Origin: Podocnemis expansa
Lineage: Eukaryota; Chordata; Testudines; Podocnemididae
NCBI GenBank assembly: GCA_007922195.1
Contig: ML681998.1
Coordinates: 21,943,253 to 22,007,252, forward strand
Length of the DNA: 64,000 nt
Direction of reading: 5' to 3'
Shown: positions 10,122-19,846 of the stretch, in pieces
Position numbering within the stretch: the first letter of the stretch is position 1
How the letters are laid out: each line of letters starts with the position of its first letter
Notes under the pieces: generated by a model
The model's database searches: none
What the model was told of the DNA's origin: nothing
The model's input: only the letters and a program-made list of their open reading frames with translations
Made by a program: the position numbers and the translations under genes

Positions 10122-11155
10122 GGGAGGTACTACTAAATAGTAGAAAACCTTCCACAAGACGAACTTACCTCCAAAAATGGTCACGATTTTCCAATTGGTG
10201 CATACAGCGATCGTCCTCTCCAACTGAAGCACCCATACCAATGATCCTGGACTACCTCTGGCACCTAAAAGAAACAGAGATATCGGTCAACACCATTAAG
10301 GTCCACCTCGCAGCAATTTCAACTTTTCACATACCTGTAGACGGCTCTTCAATCTTCGCTCATAGAGTCGTTAAAAGATTTATGTTGGGCCTCAATAATC
10401 TATTCCCACATGTTCAACCGCCAGCAACACCGTGGGATCTCCCATTAGTCCTTAAAACATTGATGCGACACCCATTCGAACCCCTCGCCTCTGTCTCTCT
10501 CTTGCACTTGTCCATGAAAGTGGCATTTCTCGTGGCAATTACATCGGCAAGAAGAGTGAGTGAAATGGCGGCACTTATGGCTGATCCGCCCTATACGGTT
10601 TTCTACAAGGACAAGGTATCCCTACGCCTCCATCCCAAGTTCCTTCCAAAAGCCTCATCCGCATTCCATGTGAATCAGGTCATTCACTTACCTGTCTTCT
10701 ATCCAAAACCGCACGCAACGCCACATCACAGAGCCCTCCATACCCTGGATGTCAGAAGAGCGCTAGCCTATTACTTGGATCGGACCAAGGCGTTCAGGAA
10801 GACAACAAAGCTATTCGTATCTACTACCGAACGATCTTTCGGTCAGCCCATCTCTAAGCAACGATTATCTAACTGGATCTCGTCATGTATACGCACAGCC
10901 TACAATATCAACCAAAAGACGCCACCTGCCACAATCCGCTCTCATTCAACAAGATCCATGGCATCTTCTATGGCGTTCCTTGCGAAAGTTCCACTACAAA
11001 CGATTTGCCAGGCAGCCACTTGGGCTTCCAATGACACTTTCGCAAAACATTATGCGTTAGACCGTTTTTCCGTAGATGACACGGCCTTCGGTCGAGCAAT
11101 ACTACAAACAATGGACAAGGGACGGTCCGAAGTCCCCACCACCACATTCCAGTAA
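10070..11155 (+). CDS. DIRS tyrosine recombinase (about 361 aa)
   Basis: This enzyme integrates a circular DNA intermediate without target duplication, replacing an integrase. I chose the ATG at 10070 because it begins just before the recognisable core (STRRTYLQKWSRFSNWC). The frame, however, is open all the way back to the gag stop at 8161. Catalytic features: an Arg in ITSARRVSEMAAL (about residue 160), the HxxR box in IRSHSTRSMASS (about residue 290), and the nucleophile Tyr in TFAKHYALD (about residue 328). Length and motif order fit the DIRS/Ngaro recombinase family. It ends 12 bases before the internal complementary region. The upstream 1.8 kb of this frame is Arg/Ser/His/Thr-rich and looks like a shadow of the RT frame. 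Confidence 0.88.
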   Translation: MEPRWFDTTELLCSDRVREVLLNSRKPSTRRTYLQKWSRFSNWCIQRSSSPTEAPIPMILDYLWHLKETEISVNTIKVHLAAISTFHIPVDGSSIFAHRVVKRFMLGLNNLFPHVQPPATPWDLPLVLKTLMRHPFEPLASVSLLHLSMKVAFLVAITSARRVSEMAALMADPPYTVFYKDKVSLRLHPKFLPKASSAFHVNQVIHLPVFYPKPHATPHHRALHTLDVRRALAYYLDRTKAFRKTTKLFVSTTERSFGQPISKQRLSNWISSCIRTAYNINQKTPPATIRSHSTRSMASSMAFLAKVPLQTICQAATWASNDTFAKHYALDRFSVDDTAFGRAILQTMDKGRSEVPTTTFQ

Positions 11156-11167
11156 CTGCTACATACT

Positions 11168-11277
11168 CACCTATTGTGGAGCAGTCGGGAGCGCTGCTCG
11201 ATGAAGAAATGGAGGTTACTCACCTTCGTGCAGTAGCCGAAGTTCTTCGAGATGCGCGCTCCCGACATGCTCCACAA
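11168..11277 (+). repeat. DIRS internal complementary region (ICR)
   Basis: Bases 11168-11208 are the exact reverse complement of 5864-5904 (41/41). Bases 11209-11277 are the exact reverse complement of 11488-11556 (69/69). The ICR thus equals the complement of right end joined to left end. In the DIRS replication model it templates completion of the ends and circle formation (family knowledge). The perfect match indicates recent activity. Confidence 0.95.
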
Positions 11278-11461
11278 CCCACCCTCCTCCCCTCTACTTC
11301 GGAGGCTATTTCTTGTCGTTTCAGATATCTCCCGGCGTAGAAAGGAACTGACAGGAGGGGCAGCGGGGAAGCTGTCAGGCTGACGTCACACTGGCGGGAA
11401 ACGGACACCGCCGCAGCTTCCCTGCTGCAGAGCCACTGCTAATTCAAAAATCTCCGATCCG

Positions 11462-11556
11462 GGGTGTTTAGCGGCGCAAAACACCTATTGTGGAGCATGT
11501 CGGGAGCGCGCATCTCGAAGAACTTCGGCTACTGCACGAAGGTGAGTAACCTCCAT
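11462..11556 (+). repeat. DIRS copy A right inverted terminal repeat
   Basis: Its first 36 bases are the exact inverse of the inner part of the left repeat. It then diverges from the left repeat and extends about 30 bases further, ending ...gtgagtaacctccat. The two repeats are therefore unequal, as in other DIRS elements. Confidence 0.92.
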
Positions 11557-11756
11557 TTTTGAAATAACATGTCCTAAAGGTGTTATTTCGAAATGAGTCA
11601 TTTTGAAATAACTGTTGTTTCAAAACAAAAGCGGTTTAAGCTGTTTCGAAATGACGGCTCTTGTTTTGAAACGCCGGGCTCCGTCGTTTCGAAACAAGAA
11701 AATGTCGTATGGACAACTGGTGTTGTTTTGAAATAAAAGACTCGTGTGGACATACC
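11557..11756 (+). repeat. Harbinger right subterminal and terminal region, resumed after DIRS
   Basis: Immediately after the DIRS right end the sequence returns to ttgaaataacatgtcc, ttatttcgaaatgag and gtttcgaaacaag motifs. It ends gtgtggacatacc, the inverse of the Harbinger left tip. This fixes the DIRS as an insertion inside the Harbinger. Confidence 0.8.
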
Positions 11757-11759
11757 TTT

Positions 11760-13226
11760 AATGCTTTAATTCAGCCGCAAATGAACACTGTATGCCTTCT
11801 AACTATTGTATAGCTCTATGTCATGCAGGTAAGGAAAGTAAAGCTATAGGTAGAGAAAACTCAGAAAGAACAGTCCTCAGGCATTCTCCGCCCAGATGTC
11901 AGTCATGTCCGCATTGCTAGGACCAGCACATTACTTGAGCTGTTTGTGTTTTGCAATGTGGTGTTGCTGATGTCAGACTTTTGAGCTTCAGGAAAGATCT
12001 TTGATTGTTTTCCAGAACTGGGAATTTAAAAAAAGAAGAACTGTGGGTAGAAGGAATATTAGTTTCATATCCCAAATCACTACTCTCATTAGAAAGAAAT
12101 TAAATACTTAATCAAAACCTTCAGGGAGTCACAAATATCGCAGGTCCTGAACTCAGCACTGGAAAAGCAAGTGCAGCTTATCGAGTGACTTATTTTTTGT
12201 CCCCATGTTCTGTACAATAAAAATCGCTGGAATAGTCACTTGGGGCATAAAGAAAAATAGTATTATAGATAACAAGTAAGAGCCCATTAGACTTTCTTTT
12301 AAAATCTCTTATTTGCAGGGGGTCAAGGACCTGCATGGCACAGAAAAATCATACTGTAAATGTTTCCAGCCACATTAGATTTTTTTTCTTTTTTTACTGT
12401 CAATGGTTTAAGTATGTTGTTTTTTCACTGACTAAGCTGCCAGACATTTGTTTTTGTTATTCTCAGGATTTGTTTTTAAGGTGATATTAGCTTTCTGTTT
12501 TGTAATGTGTTAGATAGAAACATAACTTGCTATTACAAAATGAAATTTGGTGAGCAGTTGGTGCCTGAAGGCATACTCTGCTATTTATTTTGAGAAAAAA
12601 AAAGTTAGTTTATACAGCAGTTGCTTCTAGCTTTGAAAATAAGCCTGCTCAGTAACTGTATATCTCATTATGGATGAAATTCACTTCTGTGCAAAGGACT
12701 AGCAACACTTTTGCGACACTTAATTCCTCTGTTTGGAGGACTTACATGATGTATGTATTTTTGCTGCCTTTCTGTCTGGGGGAATCTTTTAGTCCTCCAA
12801 TTGCGTGAGGAGCTGCACATATATCAGGAATTAACAAGATGATGCCAGAGCAAATGGGGAAATCCTTGACTGGCTGTTATTACAGAAAACCCCTCCTGCT
12901 TACCTGACTCCTAACTCTGGCCTTCCCACTTTGCATTCCTGCTTCCTTGTCTGCTCCTGGCTCCTGTCTTCTCATCCCAGACTCCCACCTACTCCCAGTT
13001 CCTGCTCTCTTGCTCTATTCCAGCTTCCCACTCCTACGCTTTATGCAGCCATTGTTTCTAGCTCTACCCTTCAACTTGGTACCTGATGTCTCTGACTCCT
13101 GGTATAGCACCTGACTCTGTTAAGCTGTGCTGAGCACCTTCCACATTTGCTGTTCTTTCTGTTCATCGGAATGGTATCTTCCTGTGCCCTTAGCAGGGTT
13201 TCTTTAAAATACAGCCAGCTCTCCTG
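11760..13226. other. No gene seen
   Basis: This is A+T-rich, intron-like sequence. A pyrimidine-rich stretch with repeated cctgactcct-type words (about 12890-13130) may be an old repeat, but I could not assign it. No open frame is convincing. Confidence 0.5.
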
Positions 13227-13830
13227 GGCTATGTCCACACACAAGGTTTTACTTCAAAATAAGTCATTCCGAAATGACTTATTTCAAAATAAAACTTTTC
13301 TTTCAAAACCACTTATTTCGAACTAAAAAATATTTAGTTTGAAACAAGGGAAACCGTGAAAGCGAAATAGCATGTCCTATGTGTGGACATGCTATTTTGC
13401 TTCAGCAGAGGGGCACCCTGGGAGGTGTGGCAACATGGGCCCTTGTGGGCCGCGTTGCCACCAACCAGGGTGGAGGGGGGGAGAGGGCTTGCAAGGAGCC
13501 TTGGGGTGCCGTGGCTCCCCCGCCCAGGTCGGGGGAGCTGCAAAGGGCGCAGGATGGCCGCAGCAGTGCCGGCTCACCCAGCACCCAGGTCCCCAGGCCA
13601 CAATACTGGTGGGGTGAGCCGCAGCTGTGGCGGCTCACCCTGCTGTGGTCTATGCCCCGCAGCAGGGTGCCACGGTGCCCAGCTTTTCCCCATCGCTGGG
13701 GTCTAGGGAAGTCCCGCGGCGGGGTGCAGGGGCTCCCCGCTTTTCCCCACCATAGGGGTCTGGGGAAGCCCCTAGACCCCAGCGGCAGGGAGGAGCCCAG
13801 GTAAAGCAGGGAGCTTGGGCACCCTCTCTG
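13227..13830 (+). mobile_element. Second Harbinger-type copy, truncated
   Basis: It starts ggctatgtccacacacaagg and carries the same ttatttcaaaataa/cgaaatga palindromes as the Harbinger at 2017. The shared block gggaggtgtggcaacatgg follows the terminal region. The interior (about 13440-13830) is G+C-rich and unlike the first copy. No transposase is recognisable and no right terminus is found; the sequence changes to CR1 near 13830. Confidence 0.65.
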
Positions 13831-13834
13831 TGGG

Positions 13835-14472
13835 GCTTCCTCCTCCTCCTTCTGGTCTGGCGGTCTATAGCAGACCCCCATGACAACATCCGCCTTGTTG
13901 CCCTTGCCTCTAAACTTAACCCAGAGACTTTCTACCGGCTTGTTTCCACTTCCCTAGTGGAGCTCTGAGTAGTCATGCAGCTCTTTTACATATAGCGCTA
14001 CTCCTCCCCCTCTTCTTCCCTGCCTGTTCTTCCTGAACATTTTATACCCATCCATGGCAGAGCTCCAGTCATGCTAGCTATCCCACCACGTGTCTGTTAT
14101 TCTAATTATATCATAGTTCCTTGTCTGTGCCAGTACTACCAATTCTTCCTGCTTGTTTCCCAGGTTCCTCACATTTGTGTACAGGCACCTAAAATACCAG
14201 GCTGATTGCCCTACTTTCTGCTGTTGATTTTCAGTTCTGTTGCATCTACCTCCTTGCATTTTCTCCCCATCTTTGTCCTTCCCCACTTGCCTCAGGTATT
14301 CGGGCTTCATTAGCACACATAAGACAATTATTTGATTCCCCCTCCCTGAGCTCCAGCTACCCTCTCTTTTATCCCAGGTGTTACAGTCCCAGAACCCCCC
14401 AGGTTCCATCCCTTCCCTCAGACCTCCCTTATTGTGACTTACCTGTGGGCTTTGGTCACTTTCCACCTTCAA
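13835..14472 (-). pseudogene. CR1 ORF2 N-terminus: apurinic-type endonuclease, truncated
   Basis: LYTNVRNLGNKQEELVVLAQ and NYDIIRITDTWWDS match the start of the CR1 endonuclease. The normally glutamate position in the ITETWW box reads Asp here. A later piece, VCYRPPDQK, lies at about 13880-13850 in another frame. The reverse transcriptase is absent because the copy stops at the junction near 13830. Confidence 0.75.
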
Positions 14473-14630
14473 ACCTAGTTTAAAGCTCTCCTCACTAGGC
14501 TAGCCAGTTTGTGTCACAATATGTTCTTCCCCTTCCTTGATAGGTGGAGTCCATCTCTGCCTAGCAGTCCTTCTTCCTGGAACAGCACCTCATGGTCAAG
14601 GAATTCAAAGCCCTTCTGATGACACCATCT

Positions 14631-15453
14631 TCACAGCCAGGCATTCACCTCCAGGATGTGTCTGCCTCTGCTCAGGCCCCTACCCTTGACCTTAAGGATG
14701 GAGGAGAACACTACCTGTGCAGCAGACTCCTTCACCCATGCTCCCAGAGCCCTGTAGTCACTTTTGATCTGCTGAGCGTCACCTCTCACAGTATCATTGG
14801 TTCCTACATGGATGAGTAGCATGGGGTGGTAGTCAGACAGGAGGATGATTCTCGACAATCCCTCTGTAACATCTCAAATACAGGCCCTTGGCAGGCAGCA
14901 TACCTCCTGAGAAGCCTAGTCAGGGTGACAGGGGGATGCCTATGTCCCCCTCAGAAGAGAGTCCCCAACCACCACAACCCAACTTTTCCTCCTGGGTGTG
15001 ATGGTTGTGATTATCCCAGCCTTGGGGGCACATGGCTTCTCTTCCACCTCATCCTTAATCTCTAGTGCCGCATAACAGTTCTTCACTGCAACAGAGGGTG
15101 GGATGGGAGCAGGGGCGGAGCACTGTCTGCTGCCAGAAGTGACCAGCCGCCAGTGTACCCCTGTGCCACAGGCATCCCATCCTTCTCCAATGGTGCAGCA
15201 GCAGTCCTCTGCACCTGGATAGTATCCTCATCCTTGCATGTCTTCTAATGGATGCTATCAAGGAACTCTCCAGGTTATGGATACTCCTAAGCCTAGACTC
15301 CTTCTCCTGTAACTCTCCCACCTGCTTCCTGAGAGATTTCACCAGAAGGCACCTGTCACATTGATTCACCTCCCCAGCATCGTTGTCTGTGAGTAGGAAA
15401 TGCACGCCACAGTTGCTGCAAGTCCACACCAGGGTCTGGGCAGAGACATCCAT
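14631..15453 (-). pseudogene. CR1 ORF1 (zinc-finger plus SGNH-esterase type), broken
   Basis: The N-terminal part (15453 downward) shows a Cys cluster, TCSNCGVHF then NQCDRCLLV, followed by a Leu/Glu/Arg-rich coiled-coil-like stretch (LRKQVGELQEKESRL). After a break the second part (14858-14631) contains PMLLIHVGTNDT, the GTND block of the SGNH hydrolase (esterase) domain of many CR1/L2 ORF1 proteins. ORF1 binds element RNA (family knowledge); the role of the esterase is not established. At least one frame change separates the two parts. Confidence 0.75.
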
Positions 15454-15950
15454 ATTCAGAATATGTCTGTCTGTCTACAAGCACAGGAGGAGGGGTGCTA
15501 GCGCAAGCAGTGTGGGTCCTCTTCACCATAGGGCCTTCACCAACACCTTCCTTCTCAAACCCCCCTGTTTGCAGTCCCTCTTGTCACTCAGCTGCTGGCT
15601 TTTAAGGCCTTCTTTGCTTAGGTCAGCCCTTACCCCTCATAAAGCACACAGGGGAAGGGTGATCACAAGGCTGGTTGAGGCAGATAAAAGATGAGCAAGG
15701 AACAATGGTACAAACAGGGCACAGACACACAAGCAATCACTATCCCAAGACACACAGTAACTGACAACAGAAATCACCTGTAGGAGAGACAAACACAGTT
15801 AGCAATTCCCTCACCCCAAGGTTTGCTGTCACCCTTGCTTCTTCTGCAAGGGGATCGCATTTGCCTCGTTCACAGGGCTTCACCTACTCCTTCCGTCTCA
15901 AACTCCCGTTTGCAGTCCCCCTGTTCGCAATTAATGATGAAAGGACTGAA

Positions 15951-16558
15951 GGAAAATTCAGGAATCCTTTTAAGTGACCTGTCACTTAAAATTGCTGTAC
16001 TGGAACATGGAGAGCCAATGAATTATGTGGAAGTGATAACTGAAGCAATCTGCTCTTGTTGTTTTTTAAATTAAAATACAAAAATGTGTAACTGCATGCT
16101 CAAAATAATGAGATGTGTATCCTGGGACTCCCTCTGAGGTCTTTTCCTTTAGGCTTATCCAGACCACCTAGTTCTTTTTTGGGAGAACACTTTATCCAGT
16201 TCTCTGTAATCCAAATGCTCTGAATCTAAACTCGTCACTGAGATTTCTATATTGTCATTTTATCAAGCTATACCTGATTGTGGGGGACTAGGGTGCACCA
16301 CAACTCCAAATCACATAATTATAAATCAGATTATATACATATTCTGAAACAGACTATCATATTTGCATTACATCTTACATTGTATCACACACTATGATTG
16401 ACTTACAAATTTTCTGAACCTGTCACTGTATAGATCAGGAACTGTCCTAACACTATGAAGTGTACCAGTAAGCAAAGCTGCAACTACAAGCTTATCACAC
16501 ATTTTTCCTCTTACTATTTCTTTATACACCTAGGCACATATTATTGCAAGGTCATTTT
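15951..16558. other. No gene seen
   Basis: This is A+T-rich sequence between the CR1 5' end and the next PLE. It has no convincing coding or repeat signal. Confidence 0.45.
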
Positions 16559-17205
16559 TTAAGTTCCAAAGCAGTAGACATATTTAGTCTAGTTCAGCGA
16601 AACAAATAAGAAGTCCTGTGGCACTTAAAGACTAACAAATTTATTTATCGCATGAGCTTTGGTGGGAGAAAATCCAACTTTGTCAGACCCTTAAAAGATG
16701 GGGAAACTTACAGAATGAGGGGAAAATAAATGCAGGGGAGTGTAAGTCATGGGATCAGGTCACACTGTAACAGCAAATCAAGACAGTTATTAAGATTCAA
16801 ACTCTGTGGAACAGCATATAGAGGGAGATGAAGTCAAATCACCTTTTATAATTAGAAAAAAAAATCCGAAGTCCATATTTAGCTCTGAGGAAACACAGTC
16901 AAATTTGCAAATTAATTCAAACTCTGCTAAGTTGCAAAGTTCCCAGTCTTCAAAAGCCTCCAGTGAAGTGGGATTTTCTCCCATGACAGCTCATGCAATA
17001 AATAATTTTGTTAGACTTTAAATGCCGCAGGACTCCTTTTTTTGGCCAACTCTGAAGTTGCTCTTTGAAGCCTTGAGTTGTTATTCATCTGTCTGAGTAC
17101 AGCAATTAGTAAATCATCAGTGGTGTGCCCAGGAAGACTGAAGTGTTCACATGCTGGTTTTAGAATATTGGGACTTCTGATGTCAGACTTGTGCTATTGT
17201 TAACC
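16559..17205 (-). mobile_element. PLE 3'-end copy with a nested PLE fragment
   Basis: It starts agttccaaagcagtag and continues through the shared terminal block and the body matching 29753-30302. At 16927-17047 an inverted PLE terminal piece (cccatgacagctcatgcaat ... gccgcaggactcc) interrupts it. The interruption is flanked by aactctg on both sides (16920-16926 and 17048-17054), after which the host PLE resumes. The GIY-YIG coding remnant is decayed. Confidence 0.7.
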
Positions 17206-17230
17206 TCTGTTTCCTTATTTCTGTGGGTTT

Positions 17231-17256
17231 TTGTTTGTTTGTTTGTTTGTTTGTTT
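17231..17256 (+). repeat. (GTTT)n microsatellite
   Basis: About six tandem copies of the tetranucleotide TTTG. Confidence 0.9.
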
Positions 17257-17259
17257 TTA

Positions 17260-18552
17260 TACTTCATGCAGGACCTACAATATCAAAATGCAATGGCTCA
17301 TTTAAAACAGTCTGCATCCTGAATAATGTCCTTCACTCTGAATCCCATAGCAGTCAGTCTAATTATGCATAAGTACATCTCACCATACATCACAGGACCC
17401 ACATGTTCCTCCCTCTTTAGCTACATGAGCAAAACCTAGGAGGTTTGTAGACTAGCAGGATACTATTGGATAGACTTGATTTTTCTGCCTCTGTTCAGTA
17501 AGTTAGAACAACACGGGACTTACTGAATAGAAAGTTTCTAGTGGCTAGAACTAATGAGGTGTGTGACATCTTCTCTAAGTAAAATACTGTGTGGTATAAA
17601 TACAAACAAAAGGTTTGTTTTAATGAAACATTAGCAGTAACACAATTGAACAACACCATCAGATATGTGAAATATGTCTTCATTTAGTACCTGTGGACCA
17701 CATCAAACAGTGTTTCTGAAAGAAGTATCATCTTCCTGGAAATGAAGGTTGTAGGCCACTGTGTACGCCCCCAGTGAGTGCCAGTGCAATATTGTCTCTC
17801 ATACATCCCCTAAGATCATGGAGGGATCACTTCAGTCAATAGAGTGGTAATTCAGGTTTCATGCTTATTCAGTTCTTGGCCTGTTGACTGAGCCTGTCAG
17901 TTACTACTAAGTTATGGTTTTATTTTTTGATGCCTATCCACCAGGCACTGGACTGAGCAAACAGTCATCAGCAGGCAATCATCTTTGGCCACTACCGTCT
18001 TTGGATGGGCAAGATTTTTATTTTATATTACCCTGGGTTTCTTTCTCCTCTTGAACTTCTGTGATAAAATAAGCAGAGCTTTAGCCTTTGTTTTATCCTC
18101 TAATGATTAATAATTACAGTTTTCTCTGTTCAGGGTAGCTATACAGAAGGATGACTTACAGATAATCATAATGCCTATGCGATTTTTAATTCAAGAGTTG
18201 CTCCTTTCATGCATGAAATACGTGAATTAATACTTGTCGTCACATAGAACACAAAATACACTAGTTACCACTTCTTAGCTCCCATGTACTCATAAAATAC
18301 ATTTCCAAGTCATATGGGTGAACTGATGCCATTGAAATGCTTTCTTGGCATTCTGTCCATGCGTTGACTGCAGCAGGGTCATAGCACATTAAACTGAGCA
18401 GTGTTGGAAAAGTTGTGCTCAGCTGTGTCAGACTTTGCCAGAGAGTTTGCTACAGACTCACGTGGAATGGATAGAGTAGGAGATGTAAAACTCCATCTAT
18501 TACTGTTTTCTGAGTTTTTCTTTTACTTTTAAAACCAGAAAACTTTGAAATA
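17260..18552. other. No gene seen
   Basis: A+T-rich sequence with scattered short open frames only. Confidence 0.45.
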
Positions 18553-18705
18553 ACAAGTTCCAAAGGGGCAGTGTGTTAGTCTAGTTCAGCAGAACAAACA
18601 AGGAGTCCTGTGGCACTTTTAAGAACTAACAAATTTATGTATTGCATGAGCTTTCATGGGAGAAAATCCCACTTCATCAGATGCTTTGAAGAACTGTAAT
18701 CATCT
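18553..18705 (-). mobile_element. PLE terminal fragment
   Basis: It runs from agttccaaaggggcag through aggagtcctgtggcactttt and actaacaaatttatg to a gggagaaaatccca hairpin and tcatcagatgc. It contains only the terminal block, with no coding part. It is the best-preserved example of the terminal hairpin in the window. Confidence 0.7.
18644..18684 (-). ncRNA. Hammerhead-ribozyme-like motif in a PLE terminus
   Basis: On the minus strand: GCAT, CTGATGA (18680-18674), a stem-loop with TGGGA...TCCCA (18673-18656), GAAA (18655-18652), GCTC, ATGC. CTGATGA and GAAA are the two conserved hammerhead core boxes, and GCAT/ATGC can form stem I, leaving a cleavable C before ATGC and a minimal stem III. One extra A lies between CTGATGA and stem II, so activity is uncertain. 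Hammerheads are known in PLE terminal repeats (family knowledge). Confidence 0.55.
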
Positions 18706-19194
18706 AGGACTAGATCCACAAAAAAACTCAGGTGTTACAGTGCCTCACCCCCCAAGTATCCTGTCTTTAGTAGAATACCTGAGTCCACTGTGATCAGGAT
18801 AGGCAGGGAGTGCCTATTATGAGAATCCTGCTTTGGGATAATGAGGCTCTGACTTCAGTGAGTGCTCCGAGTAGCTCTTCATTTCCCAAACTACGGAGCG
18901 TCACCTCTAAGGAGGGTTGCAGCATCAGGGGATGAGATCTTCATCTCCAGTGTGCAGAAGATGCAGTTTTGGTGTCTATGCAGCATGACCTGCCATGTAT
19001 AATGCATGTGGGGTTGTGCTATGTGACGAAAGCAATTTTGCTCTCCAAAATGGTGTTCTCCATGTTGTCTGGGGTCATGGAAATTAATAGTGTCAAAATG
19101 TGGTTATTCATCCAAGAAGCTTGTTAACTGTGGGGCAGTGTTAGCACTTGAGGAGTTTGGCATATGCATACCAGCAAAAATTTTAGCCCTTAGT

Positions 19195-19846
19195 GCAGCG
19201 TTGCTCAGCCTGTGGGTCATGACTCAAAATTGGTGGCCAGAATGTGTCAAGAGATTGTGTGGGAGCCCCAATGGAGGGCAAAGGAAATGAAGTAGGTCCT
19301 ATCCCTGGGGGGGGGGGGGAGCCCTGAGGGAGAAGCACTAGAGAGAAAGGGTTACAGATCCCACCCTGCATTCAGCTTGCAGTAGTGGTTCCAATTGTAC
19401 TTGCTGGGCTGAGCTGGACTCCATCCAGACGTTGTCATCAAGTTCACAGGGTAACAGTGCCACTTTAGATTTGGCCTAACCACCTCTCAGTTGTGATGAT
19501 GGAGAGTCAGCTGGACCAAACTTGATTGGTACTGTGAACCTGTCTGGTCACAACATCGTTCCTAAAAACTCTGTCTATCCAGTCCAGCCAGGCCAAACCT
19601 GAGTAGCAATTTGACAGCATTTTCAATGTCTCGAACACAGAGCCAAGCCTGCAGGACAGGAGGTGCAGGAGTTACGGTACACACAATATACTTATTTAGT
19701 GTTCATTGTATTACTATGTATTATATAGCATAAGCAAGAGATATTTAGTAGCCAGAAGTATTTTGCACTAAACAGATTTATTGGGTCTTGACAGCCCATC
19801 AAGATCTACAAATGGGTCCTGAGACCAAAGAGGTTGAGAAGCACTG
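19195..19846 (+). mobile_element. hAT-like non-autonomous transposon relic
   Basis: The left tip cagcgttgctcagcctgtgg and the right tip aggttgagaagcactg are imperfect inverted repeats of the hAT type (cagtgcttctcaacc...). Both tips continue as gggtc(a/c)tga-like sequence in inverse orientation. The 8-bp flanks agree poorly. No transposase is seen. A run of 13 G lies at about 19307-19319. Confidence 0.5.

Larger units (their letters stand above)
5864..11556 (+). mobile_element. DIRS-type tyrosine-recombinase retrotransposon, apparently intact (copy A)
   Basis: It has all DIRS hallmarks: inverted terminal repeats, an internal complementary region (ICR) next to the right end, gag, RT/RNase H with a methyltransferase-like tail, and a tyrosine recombinase in place of an integrase. 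All three coding frames are open and the key catalytic residues are visible. The ends are deduced from the ICR, which is an exact complement of right end joined to left end. No target duplication is visible (left flank aataaccatcg, right flank ttttgaaata), as expected for recombinase-mediated insertion. It interrupts the Harbinger right end. The only defect seen is a 100-N assembly gap in the leader. Confidence 0.92.
2017..11756 (+). mobile_element. PIF/Harbinger DNA transposon, split by a DIRS insertion
   Basis: The left end begins ggctatgtccacac after a TTA. The right end reads ...gtgtggacatacc before TTTA, giving an inverted terminus and a plausible TTA 3-bp target duplication (2014-2016 and 11758-11760, with one unexplained T). 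Both ends carry many imperfect ttatttcgaaataa-type palindromes. Inside are a Harbinger transposase on + and a Myb/SANT-like second ORF on -, converging on each other, which is the usual two-gene Harbinger plan. The DIRS at 5864-11556 lies within the right subterminal region, so the element itself is about 4.05 kb. Both genes are broken, so the copy is defective. Confidence 0.8.
13830..15950 (-). mobile_element. CR1 LINE with 5' region retained, 3' part missing
   Basis: Read on the minus strand it runs from a 5' untranslated region (about 15950-15460) through ORF1 (15453-14631) into the start of ORF2 (14472 to about 13835). It then ends abruptly against the Harbinger copy. Most CR1 copies lose the 5' end; this one keeps it and lacks the RT. 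Two related blocks near 15868-15930 and 15540-15590 (shared ctcaaac...gtttgcagtcccc) suggest a duplicated unit of about 340 bases in the 5' region. Confidence 0.8.
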
